Shown here: in pieces, positions 45,214-54,394 of the stretch | How the letters are laid out: every line of letters starts with the position of its first letter | Numbering within the stretch: position 1 is the stretch's first letter | From: Candidatus Electrothrix rattekaaiensis | Lineage (GTDB): Bacteria; Desulfobacterota; Desulfobulbia; Desulfobulbales; Desulfobulbaceae | Direction of reading: 5' to 3' | Length of the DNA stretch: 64,000 nucleotides | Assembly: GCA_032595675.1 (NCBI GenBank) | Contig: JAVQMD010000002.1 | Location: forward strand, 868,001-932,000 | The notes under the pieces: model-generated | Seen by the model: the letters and a program-made list of their open reading frames with translations, nothing else | The model's database searches: none | What the model was told of the DNA's origin: nothing | Position numbers and translations under genes: made by a program

Positions 45214-48200
45214 GTGGTCGAAAAGAACAAAAATTTAATTGTGGAAGGAAGGTTCTACGGAGACCTCAACCTCTGGTCTTTGATGAAGATGCTCGGCGCA
45301 ACTGCAAAACCCGACTTTGACGCCGATCTTTACGAACTTTTTATCTCGGTTCAAACGGGCGATACGCCCAGCTATCATCTGGAGGCAGCCGCTTCGGTGG
45401 ATGTAAACATTGCCGGTTCAGATATTGATCTCGCTATTGAAGGGGCTTACTTTTCACTTGATTATACGAAAGGCCCCCCCGCAACGTGGTCGGTGAACTA
45501 TTCGGGCTATCTCAAGCTGATGGAAACCGGCCTCTATATCTATGGAGCCGTTGGCTCGTCATCGGGCGGGTTGAGCCTTACCGGCACCATTCAAATGGGT
45601 CATGCTGAGTTCAGTGTTGACTTCAGCAAATCAAGCAGCGAAAGCACCATCACCGCGACCATGCAGACTGGCGGTTCAGTCACGCTCCAGGAGATTGTTT
45701 ACGCCCTTGGTTTTAGCGCCTTCAACATACCTACGGAAATTGATCCGAGCTTCCGGTCAGCCAGTATTTCCTACGACTTTGGCTCAGCAAAATGCTTTTC
45801 TCTGGCTGGCTCCCTCACTAATAGAGATGAGGCCGTATTCGCCGCCGTAGAAGATAACGGCAAGTGGATTTACTTCTTCGGCATCAAAATCGCCCAGACG
45901 CTGAACCTTTCAAATCTTCCCCTGATTGGCAAGGAATTAAGCTCTGCCGAGACGCTGATGATTGAGGATTTGCTGCTGCAAGTCTCGTCGGCACCCTTGA
46001 CCGCTCAAGACGCTGCCAGATTTAATGAAGTCATACCGAGCGGCTATCCAGCCGTGCCGTCCTCCGGTTTGGCCGAGGATTTTGCATTTTTCATGACAAT
46101 AAACATTGGGGGAGAGAAGACAACAATTGATGTTGGTAACTCTTCCACAAGTCAATCAGGCGGTTCAACCAATGAAGGTGCGCCAATAACGCCAGGCACG
46201 GCGCAAAATCAAAATCCAAGGTCGCCTACTCCATCTGACAGTATTAAGTGGATCAACATTCAAAAAAATCTTGGCCCCGTCAACTTTCAAAAAATTGGCG
46301 CGCGCTATGTATCTGCGGCGCAATCGCTTTGGTTCGAGATCGACGCCTCGTTGGCGATGGGGCCGCTGACGGTGAGCATGGACGGGCTGGGTATCGGCTC
46401 TTCCATCAAGGATTTCGAACCGCAATTCAGCCTGCAGGGGATGGGTATTGCCTGGTCCAAGCCGCCACTTGAGGTAGCCGGTGCCTTCGTCAATATGAAC
46501 CCGGCAAGTGGTCTTGAATTTGAGGGCGGCGTGACCATCGGCGCGGAGAACTTCGAGCTTCAGGCCTTCGGCTTCTACGGCGATCAGACCGGCTCGCCCT
46601 CAATGTTCATTTTCGGCGACATCGCGCACGATTTCGGTGGACCGCCAGCCTTCTTCGTGACCGGTGCTGCAATGGGGTTGGGCTATAATTCCAATCTGCG
46701 GTTACCCACCGTCGATCAGGTAGCGAATTTTCCCTTTGTTCAGGTACTGCCTAATGCCAACCCGTTCAATAGCAACGCCTTGCATGATGATCGGACGCCG
46801 CTCGGGGTGTTGCAGACCATCATGGGGGCAACCCCGCCGTGGGTGACGGAACAGCAGGGCTCACTGTGGTTTGCGGCGGGCATTACCTTCACCAGCTTCG
46901 ACATCGTTAATTCCCAAGCCCTGGTTGCCGTGGAAACTGGAGCCGACCTGACGATCTCGCTGCTCGGCACCTCCCACGCCCAGTTCCCGCAGCAGGGTCA
47001 GACCCATTACGCCAATATCGTGCTTGATCTGGATGCGGTGTTCAAGCCGGAAGACGGTGAATTCAGCATTCAGGCGGTGCTGGACAAAAGTTCTTTTCTC
47101 ATCGACCCCGCTTGCGTGCTGAGCGGCGGCTTCGCCTTCTGCATCTGGTACGGGGACAACCCCCATGCTGGCGATTTCGTGTTGACACTGGGCGGTTATA
47201 ACCCGTGTTTTGTGCCGCCCAGCTATTACCCGACCGAACCAAAGCTGGGGTTCAACTGGGCGCTTGACTCTTCCATCACCATCAGCGGAAATGCCTATCT
47301 CGCCTTCACCCCGTCGGTCATGATGGCGGGTGGCGAGTTATCGGCTGTCTACCAATCGGGTAATCTCAGGGCGTGGTTTGATGCCCATGCAGATATCATC
47401 GTTCACTGGAAGCCTTTCTGGTTTGATGCTGATATTGGTATCTGTGTAGGTGCTTCCTACCGAATCGACCTTCTGTTTACTTCCTGTACCGTTTCTGTAG
47501 AGCTTGGTTGCAATCTGCAACTGTGGGGGCCGCCCACAGGAGGCAAAGTGCATGTAGATTGGTATATTATTTCATTTACTATCCCTTTTGGCGCAGAAAA
47601 CAATCATAGCATCAAGGAGTTAACTTGGCAAGATGTCGAAAAAATGCTGCCCAACACTGGCACGGCCACGTCCCGCAACATCCTGTCGTTGACACCGACG
47701 GCAGGGGTAATGCCGCCCGGCCAACCCAAGGCGTCCGATATCTGGGTGGTGCGCCGGGGCAATTTTGCCTTTACTGCCAGCTCGGTTGCACCGGCAACGA
47801 CGGCCAGCGCTGGTAATGCACAGTCCTTGCGGCCCTTGAGCGGTAGCAGCTTCAATGTGGCGCCGCTGAACTGGACCGGCGTATCTGCCAGCCATGCCGT
47901 GATCATCACCAACTCGGGTGGCGATGACGCCAGCGCGCACTTCAGCGTCAACCCCATCTACAAGAACCTGCCCGCCTCGCTCTGGGGCACGCCGACGCAG
48001 TCGACACCCACGGGGGATGCCCAACTGGTCATGAATCAGTTGGTCGGCGTTTCGGTCGAGATCAACCCGCCACAAGCCGGAGCCACCGCCGGGCCGGTGG
48101 CGATAGCCAATCTGGCACATGACAACCTTGTCCTGACCGGCGCCGTGTTGCCGATCGACAGCGATGCGCAGCCGGTCGGTAGCGTGCCGGCCTATAGCGC

Positions 48201-48390
48201 CAGCAGCGTCGCTACTATTACCGACGCGAGCAACGGGGTCGCGGCCACGGCCACGATATCCGCCCGGAACGCGATCTTCAAGGCATTGCAGGGGATGGGG
48301 TATGCCCCCGTCACCAACAACAGCGACATGGCCAGTTTCAACACCCAAGTCGGGACGGCCTTGAATGACGAGCCCTTGCTTGTCGCATAA
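45214..48390 (+). CDS. Very large beta-rich protein, DUF6603-like
   Basis: The product is 1058 residues from a GTG start. It is composed of repeating amphipathic strands with many Gly/aromatic turns (GAVGSSSGGLSLTGTIQMG). The segment GAAMGLGYNSNLRLPTVDQV with FPFVQVLP further on resembles what I recall of the DUF6603 family of large uncharacterised proteins. The last 250 residues form an Ala/Thr/Pro-rich region. There is no signal peptide. Possibly a tubular or lipid-binding beta structure; this is inference. Confidence 0.6.
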   Translation: MVEKNKNLIVEGRFYGDLNLWSLMKMLGATAKPDFDADLYELFISVQTGDTPSYHLEAAASVDVNIAGSDIDLAIEGAYFSLDYTKGPPATWSVNYSGYLKLMETGLYIYGAVGSSSGGLSLTGTIQMGHAEFSVDFSKSSSESTITATMQTGGSVTLQEIVYALGFSAFNIPTEIDPSFRSASISYDFGSAKCFSLAGSLTNRDEAVFAAVEDNGKWIYFFGIKIAQTLNLSNLPLIGKELSSAETLMIEDLLLQVSSAPLTAQDAARFNEVIPSGYPAVPSSGLAEDFAFFMTINIGGEKTTIDVGNSSTSQSGGSTNEGAPITPGTAQNQNPRSPTPSDSIKWINIQKNLGPVNFQKIGARYVSAAQSLWFEIDASLAMGPLTVSMDGLGIGSSIKDFEPQFSLQGMGIAWSKPPLEVAGAFVNMNPASGLEFEGGVTIGAENFELQAFGFYGDQTGSPSMFIFGDIAHDFGGPPAFFVTGAAMGLGYNSNLRLPTVDQVANFPFVQVLPNANPFNSNALHDDRTPLGVLQTIMGATPPWVTEQQGSLWFAAGITFTSFDIVNSQALVAVETGADLTISLLGTSHAQFPQQGQTHYANIVLDLDAVFKPEDGEFSIQAVLDKSSFLIDPACVLSGGFAFCIWYGDNPHAGDFVLTLGGYNPCFVPPSYYPTEPKLGFNWALDSSITISGNAYLAFTPSVMMAGGELSAVYQSGNLRAWFDAHADIIVHWKPFWFDADIGICVGASYRIDLLFTSCTVSVELGCNLQLWGPPTGGKVHVDWYIISFTIPFGAENNHSIKELTWQDVEKMLPNTGTATSRNILSLTPTAGVMPPGQPKASDIWVVRRGNFAFTASSVAPATTASAGNAQSLRPLSGSSFNVAPLNWTGVSASHAVIITNSGGDDASAHFSVNPIYKNLPASLWGTPTQSTPTGDAQLVMNQLVGVSVEINPPQAGATAGPVAIANLAHDNLVLTGAVLPIDSDAQPVGSVPAYSASSVATITDASNGVAATATISARNAIFKALQGMGYAPVTNNSDMASFNTQVGTALNDEPLLVA

Positions 48391-48403
48391 CAAGGAATAC
48401 GCC

Positions 48404-50662
48404 ATGAGTGACGACCAATCAACCCGTGCCTTTGCAAAGCTGCAATCGCCACCACCGTTAAACAATATTCAGTTCTACGACGGCTATGTCCCGACACTAC
48501 CGGACGGTACCTATACCATCGGTCTGAAATACACCCTGACGCCGCCAGACACTTCCGAGGTCCAGTCACCTTCTTATACGAAATCACAAAAGTTTACCAT
48601 TCAGGGACCCGAATTTACTCTTGATCCGGCAGTCATCGACACAATCTATCCTCCTCATGGCGGCAATCATAAATACGACCACGATTTACCATTTGTCGTG
48701 CTGAAGGATCCATCACTTCCTTGGGAGCGAAGTCTGGTGCCGGACGCTGAGCCTCAAGAAGGACATACTCCACTTTCCTGGATGGCATTGCTGCTACTTG
48801 CCAAAGATGACATTATTATGCCGACCGGTACGGACAACCCCGTAACAACGACCACCGTAAACGATTTTCTGGCGGCTGATTCGAGTGGCAAGACGCTTAA
48901 GCCGACACTGCCGAGCGGCTGGGTTTCCTCCGACTTGGATAAATCGCAGTGCCAGACCATCACAATTCCCGGCACGGTTTTCAACAAGGTCATGCCCACA
49001 AAAGACGACTTAGCCTATCTGGCCCATTGCCGTGCCGTCAATACCGCTGACGAGGGCGGCCAACTGCTGAGCGTGATCCTGGGTAACCGCCTGGCGGTTG
49101 CCGCCCAATCACCGGTGCGCTATTACGCCCACCTGATTTCGCTCGAGGGCTATGCCGACTATCTGGGGCCCAATGGCACGGCTATCCCGACCCAAACCGG
49201 CGCCAGTGAATTAATGAACGTACAGCTTGCCTCACTCTTTAACTGGAGCTTTGTATCGCAGCCCGAAACGGGCCTCAGTTTCAAGGCCTTGCTGCGGAGA
49301 CTGATTAAAAGCGAAAAGGCAAATAAGGGTTTGCTCTGCCTGTCCATCCCCCAAGGCTCAACGCCGCCAGAGGAGGTAACGGCTCGGCTGAAAGAAGGCT
49401 ATGCGCCATTGACCTTCAATGCTGCTGGCGCCAGAGACCAGAGCTTTGCCTGGTATCGCGGACCGTTTTCCGCTGTCATGCCGCAGGCCCTTCCGAACGT
49501 GGGCGAAGAGCAAACGCCGGTGCTGCAGGCCAAGAATGCTGATGCATTGATGATTTACCTGGAAGCGCAAGGCATATTCGACCTAAGTTATGCCGTGGCG
49601 TGGAATTATGGACGCAGCCTCGCGCTGTCCGACGCCGTTTTCGCGCAGGACCTCTGTGCTTACAGAAAGAAAGCCCATTCGACGACGACCAAGCTGGCGC
49701 AACGACTCTCCATGGGCCGACTATCAAACCAACCACTCGACCGACTCACAGCCCACGACGTAGTGACTCAATATTTTACGAGCCAAATGGTGAACGGATT
49801 GGGAAATAAGATAAGCGCCGCCATGAATGCCGGCGGCCCGGTGGCTGCGGCAGCCTCACGGCCTGCGAAGGTAACACCGCAAGATGTACTGGAGATGACA
49901 GACGCATCAACGGTGCTGACGGACGCGACATCCGAGCTGCAAAGCTCCGTGGTGCACTGGCTGGCGCGGCTACGGCGTTTATCTCTGCTTCCGTTTTCCT
50001 GTCTGGTGCCCGACCCTCGTATGTTACCGGTGGAGTCGATTCGTTTCTTCTATTTAGACCCTACTTGGCTCAATGCGCTGACGGCGGGCGCCTTTAGCGT
50101 CGGCATACACGGTTCCGCCGATGCTGAAATTCAGAGCAAACTATTACCTGCCTTGATGTCGGCGGTGCAGAGCGAAGAGAAGACGCTGTATAGCCGCACC
50201 TATTCCAACGGCGCAGCAGGCACCGGCAAGGTCAGCGGATTGTTGATTCGTTCGCAGCTAATATCTGCCTGGCCGAAACTAGTGGTATCCGCCACGTCTG
50301 GAGGGGCGCCGGTCAACGTCATACGCAACGATTGCCTGGCTCCGAACGTCAGACTCTGCCTGTTCGACGGCATACCCGATACGGTATCACTGGCAGAGCC
50401 CTATCATGGTTTGCAATTTGGCATTGAAGATAACGGCATTGTCCTGCGCAATATAACAACAGCTGGCTCGATCGGTGCTCAAACCAACGCGACACCAGTG
50501 AATCCTAGCTACCGCGATACCTCAAGCGGAATTATTGATGTGGCGGCCACGGCACAAAGCCTTGCCACAGCGCTTAGCACATCAACCATAGGCTCAGGAG
50601 ACTTCGCCTTGCAGATGGTCAAGGCCCTGGAAATGAAGTTGTTTCCGAGCAGTACGAATTAG
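48404..50662 (+). CDS. Unknown 752-residue protein of the cluster
   Basis: The start is the ATG at 48404 (MSDDQSTRAFAKLQ), which has AAGGAA before it; the longer frame begins inside the previous gene. The N-terminal 100 residues look like an immunoglobulin-like beta domain (DGYVPTLPDGTYTIGLKYTL). This is followed by IDTIYPPHGGNHKYDHDLP and PFVVLKDPSLPWERSL. I do not know a function. There is no export signal and no TM segment. It is directly followed by the 1226-residue gene (9 bases). Confidence 0.6.
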   Translation: MSDDQSTRAFAKLQSPPPLNNIQFYDGYVPTLPDGTYTIGLKYTLTPPDTSEVQSPSYTKSQKFTIQGPEFTLDPAVIDTIYPPHGGNHKYDHDLPFVVLKDPSLPWERSLVPDAEPQEGHTPLSWMALLLLAKDDIIMPTGTDNPVTTTTVNDFLAADSSGKTLKPTLPSGWVSSDLDKSQCQTITIPGTVFNKVMPTKDDLAYLAHCRAVNTADEGGQLLSVILGNRLAVAAQSPVRYYAHLISLEGYADYLGPNGTAIPTQTGASELMNVQLASLFNWSFVSQPETGLSFKALLRRLIKSEKANKGLLCLSIPQGSTPPEEVTARLKEGYAPLTFNAAGARDQSFAWYRGPFSAVMPQALPNVGEEQTPVLQAKNADALMIYLEAQGIFDLSYAVAWNYGRSLALSDAVFAQDLCAYRKKAHSTTTKLAQRLSMGRLSNQPLDRLTAHDVVTQYFTSQMVNGLGNKISAAMNAGGPVAAAASRPAKVTPQDVLEMTDASTVLTDATSELQSSVVHWLARLRRLSLLPFSCLVPDPRMLPVESIRFFYLDPTWLNALTAGAFSVGIHGSADAEIQSKLLPALMSAVQSEEKTLYSRTYSNGAAGTGKVSGLLIRSQLISAWPKLVVSATSGGAPVNVIRNDCLAPNVRLCLFDGIPDTVSLAEPYHGLQFGIEDNGIVLRNITTAGSIGAQTNATPVNPSYRDTSSGIIDVAATAQSLATALSTSTIGSGDFALQMVKALEMKLFPSSTN

Positions 50663-50671
50663 GAGAAGAAT

Positions 50672-53600
50672 ATGGCAGATAACAATCCGTTACTTGTTCC
50701 CATGACCGTCGAGGCGCTGGTGGTAAACGATTATGTTCGGGAAAATGCAAATTCTTATGCGGCCTTCGTACGGGCACAGATGCAATATAGCGAGATCGAC
50801 AATAGCGTTACCGGCCCCGGCAACGCCCAAGCCACAACCGCAGACAACGACACAAATTTCACCGCATCGGGCGACATGCCCGATTCAAACACCACAACAT
50901 CAGATTTCTATAACGGGGTGTACCTGAAGTGGCGGCTGCCGAAAGCCTTTACCCGTGGCACACACACCGCAGCGAGTGCCAACACCCAATACCCGCTCGT
51001 GCCGAACAGATGGTTGGTTGTTCGTTATGGCGGCACCAACCTTGCCGACCGCACCGCTACAGCCTGGATCATCGAAAGCGACTATACATGGCCGTTACCA
51101 TTACCTACAGCGCAAAACGCCTCGCAACTCACGACGAGTTTTATGTCCAACGGCGCTACGCCGGAAGAAATACAAATCAGTCGCAATGTTGACGTCACCA
51201 CCACGCCTTGGCGTGAATCAGGTCACAATCTCAAACTCACTGCAATGGGGCCCGGCAATCCGGCTTTTGGCTCCTATCAGCCTCAAAACAAAAATGTTTT
51301 TTCGTTTGTGGATTGCTTGAACGGACAATCAGAGCAAACTTTGAGCTATGCGGTATATGGTTGGTTCTCCAACGCAAATGACGACCCTCTTGCCAACCTC
51401 GGCGCTGCTTCTTTTTCGGACCTTCTCAAATCACTCGGCTGGACGCTTCCAAAAGAAACTGATGCGAACCTGAGCGCAAGCTGGTCCATGCTTTTTGGTG
51501 CGGTAAACGGCGTTCAGTGGCAAACCACCAGTATGCCCAAGGGCGGGGTACCGAGTCCGCAAAATGGGCACTGCCCAATCTCTATCGCGGTAGGCAATAC
51601 CTCGGCTGAAGCTCTTACAGCGCTGATAACAACTCAGGACTCATCCATTGATGCAGATTTCCTCAACGCCTTTCAGCTTGACCTGCTCGATATTCTCGAC
51701 GAGCCCGATGGAGAAGCGGAGCTAAAAGAAAGGTTAAAAGCGAGTTTCTTTCAGAAATATTCCGGCGGACATACATGGACCATTGTCAACGCAGCGGACA
51801 GCACCGAGCAGATTTCTCCTGATGAACTGTCAAAAGAGCGGCAGTGGCTGGCAACTTTAAACCAGAACCAGTCAGATCTGGATGCCGCAATTCTGGAACT
51901 GGCCGAATTGCAAAGGGCGCTCTATGTGATATGGTGGAAGTCTAAACAGCCCTATAAGGTAGTGACCAAATTTATAGACCACAAATTTGAGAAATTACCG
52001 GCCAATCCGAAGCAGCCTGCTCCTTCTTATTTCCAAACTCAATTCGACATGACGAACCAAAGTGGCCTTGCATGGCAAGTTGCACAGCAGAAAACAAAAG
52101 TTCAGAAACTGCTTAACCAAGTGCCGCATGGCGATACGCCGGAAGCTTTGCAGCAAGCGATTACCACCTACGCCCGAGGTCAGGCCCTACCTGCGGCCCG
52201 CGTACTCAAGCGCCAGGCCGCTCCAACCTATTTTGCGCCGAACGATCCGGCAGTCTTGATCACCGGAGTGGGCGCCTCCCAGATTGCAAAAACACCCAAC
52301 TCCATCGAGTGCAGGTTTCCATCGCAACTTGTTACCGGTTTTACATGGGATCATCAGACTATCAATGCACAAACCACCGGTCTGTCCATCCCTCAGCCGG
52401 ATTTGTCCAACATAACCGGCGTACCGTGGAGTGTAACTCTTCTCAATTCCCTGGTGACGGAATTTTTCTTTCTCGACCCAAACAATGCGGGGGCGCTCAA
52501 TGCAGCGGTAGCGGGTAGTGGCAACACACCGGTTTCGGCTACCAATGCAGTTGGAACTTTTCCGGACGCCGTATCATATCAAAACTGGTTACAAAACCCG
52601 TGGCGTCCACTGCTACTTTTCTGGCAAGCCAACTACTACCCGATCGAGTATGGAACCGCAGCATCTCCCAACTGGACGTTCGATGGCGGATACACATGGA
52701 ATGGCGCTAACGCAGCGGTCGGCGAAACTATAGCTTTAAGCGGGATGATCCAGCTGGCTCCAACGGCGGCAAAAAATCTCAATGGCAGGATTACGGCGTT
52801 CTTAAACAACAACCCTAACCTAAGCAACAGCGAAAAAAGTGCTTTCCAGAAGTTGCAGACATACATTACAACGAATAAAGAGAGCGATCTTCTATCGCAA
52901 GCGCTCGATGGCTTTAACAGCCAATTGAGGTTGGCACTGCCGGGAGTCTATCTCAGTCCGTCTTCCTCCTCTAGCCTCGCCGGCTTGATTGGACATACCG
53001 AGACGAAACCGCCGTATTTTCAAGGAGTTGACAGTAAAGGCAATCCTCAGTCTAGCAACTTTCAGCCCTGGCGTGCCGGACAATTTGAATTCACTTCTCT
53101 GGTTGTGGTTGACGAGTGGGGACAGGCCTTATGGCCAATCACCAGCAAAGATGAAGCTACGGAAGATATCTTTATGCCAGCAGATTTAACGCCTGCCCTT
53201 CTGGCACCTGACAACCCTGCTGGCTCAGCCTTAACGGGGAACGCATCCCCGAATACTGGCAAATACCGATTGCAATTGCCACCAGCTTTACTGCAACCGG
53301 CTCGGCTTGACTTCAACCTTATCTCGGCTAGCAATGACAGCATTGTTTGCGGGAATACTCATCCCGACGGCGACCCGATTTGCGGTTGGATCGTTCCCAA
53401 CCACCTCGATGCATCAATCATGGCCTTTGACGCTGCCGGAAATGCATTGGGAGAGATGCTGGTTGATGCGGCCAACACCGTTGTCTGGTTACCGTTACCC
53501 AATTGTCCTGCCAACCTAAATAGCCTGGAAAAGATTTCAATAGCCATTCCCCATTTCGGCCCGTTTCTCTCGCAATTACAGAGCCAGGGCGCCGCTGTTT

Positions 53601-54352
53601 TTAACGATTTTATGAAGGCAATTGACGAAACGCTGTGGACCACCGTGCCGATCGGCACGCACTTCGACAAGAACCTTTCGATTTTAATGGGCAGGCCCCT
53701 GGCTATGGTCCGCGCCAAGCTCCAGTTTTTGCTCGACGGGGCACCCTACCCAGACCCAAGCTGGCAGTATACAAAGGCACCTGCGACGCCGGCGCTGCCA
53801 TCTTACAAATTTGCCATTGAGCTGGGAAACATTGCCAAACTTGAGGATGGCTTGATTGGATATTTCACCAATAAAAATTACGATGCGTTCAACATCGTCG
53901 CACAAGCTTCCTCGTTGAGCGACGGCTACCTGAATACCATAGGCAACAACAATAACTATATCTACCTGCCCTTTGACGGCACAACTTCGATGTATGTCTC
54001 GATGCTAGTCGATCCGCGCGCCGCCGTGCATGCTACGACATCAATCCTACCGGTTGAAGCCCTCAGGATGCCGCCTCGACTGGTCGCCGACGCGCTGGAA
54101 CGGATGACTATGGGGTTCCGAGTAGATGGCATTCTGACGGACCAGACCGTAGATAAATCAGACAACGAGATAGTCTTAATGCCTACGCCCAAAGTAAACC
54201 AGGGGACTTGGTCCTGGAGTGAGAATAATCAGACAGGGTGGACAAACTATGCAACCGGCCCAAATGATCCAGCTGCTCGTCTTTCGAATGTGGCTCCCAT
54301 CTTACGCCGAGGGTACTTGCAGTTGTCGAAGTCAGTAGATGTCAAGAAGTAA
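50672..54352 (+). CDS. Unknown 1226-residue protein of the cluster
   Basis: AGGAGAAG lies just before the ATG. The N-terminus reads NPLLVPMTVEALVVNDYV, then VYLKWRLPKAFTRG and PLVPNRWLVVRYGG. A predicted helical insert lies around residues 340-480, and the remainder is beta-rich. There are no TM segments or signal peptide. Together with the 752-residue protein it looks like a structural component of a particle or fibre. The family has no assigned role that I know of. Confidence 0.6.
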   Translation: MADNNPLLVPMTVEALVVNDYVRENANSYAAFVRAQMQYSEIDNSVTGPGNAQATTADNDTNFTASGDMPDSNTTTSDFYNGVYLKWRLPKAFTRGTHTAASANTQYPLVPNRWLVVRYGGTNLADRTATAWIIESDYTWPLPLPTAQNASQLTTSFMSNGATPEEIQISRNVDVTTTPWRESGHNLKLTAMGPGNPAFGSYQPQNKNVFSFVDCLNGQSEQTLSYAVYGWFSNANDDPLANLGAASFSDLLKSLGWTLPKETDANLSASWSMLFGAVNGVQWQTTSMPKGGVPSPQNGHCPISIAVGNTSAEALTALITTQDSSIDADFLNAFQLDLLDILDEPDGEAELKERLKASFFQKYSGGHTWTIVNAADSTEQISPDELSKERQWLATLNQNQSDLDAAILELAELQRALYVIWWKSKQPYKVVTKFIDHKFEKLPANPKQPAPSYFQTQFDMTNQSGLAWQVAQQKTKVQKLLNQVPHGDTPEALQQAITTYARGQALPAARVLKRQAAPTYFAPNDPAVLITGVGASQIAKTPNSIECRFPSQLVTGFTWDHQTINAQTTGLSIPQPDLSNITGVPWSVTLLNSLVTEFFFLDPNNAGALNAAVAGSGNTPVSATNAVGTFPDAVSYQNWLQNPWRPLLLFWQANYYPIEYGTAASPNWTFDGGYTWNGANAAVGETIALSGMIQLAPTAAKNLNGRITAFLNNNPNLSNSEKSAFQKLQTYITTNKESDLLSQALDGFNSQLRLALPGVYLSPSSSSSLAGLIGHTETKPPYFQGVDSKGNPQSSNFQPWRAGQFEFTSLVVVDEWGQALWPITSKDEATEDIFMPADLTPALLAPDNPAGSALTGNASPNTGKYRLQLPPALLQPARLDFNLISASNDSIVCGNTHPDGDPICGWIVPNHLDASIMAFDAAGNALGEMLVDAANTVVWLPLPNCPANLNSLEKISIAIPHFGPFLSQLQSQGAAVFNDFMKAIDETLWTTVPIGTHFDKNLSILMGRPLAMVRAKLQFLLDGAPYPDPSWQYTKAPATPALPSYKFAIELGNIAKLEDGLIGYFTNKNYDAFNIVAQASSLSDGYLNTIGNNNNYIYLPFDGTTSMYVSMLVDPRAAVHATTSILPVEALRMPPRLVADALERMTMGFRVDGILTDQTVDKSDNEIVLMPTPKVNQGTWSWSENNQTGWTNYATGPNDPAARLSNVAPILRRGYLQLSKSVDVKK

Positions 54353-54394
54353 CAGTCCAGGCAATACGTTAAAACGTGTAAAGGAGATACTCTC

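Noticed and set aside
47620-48465. 281-codon minus-strand frame over the DUF6603-like gene
   Set aside because: Arg/Gly-rich shadow frame with no motif, opposite an intact long gene.
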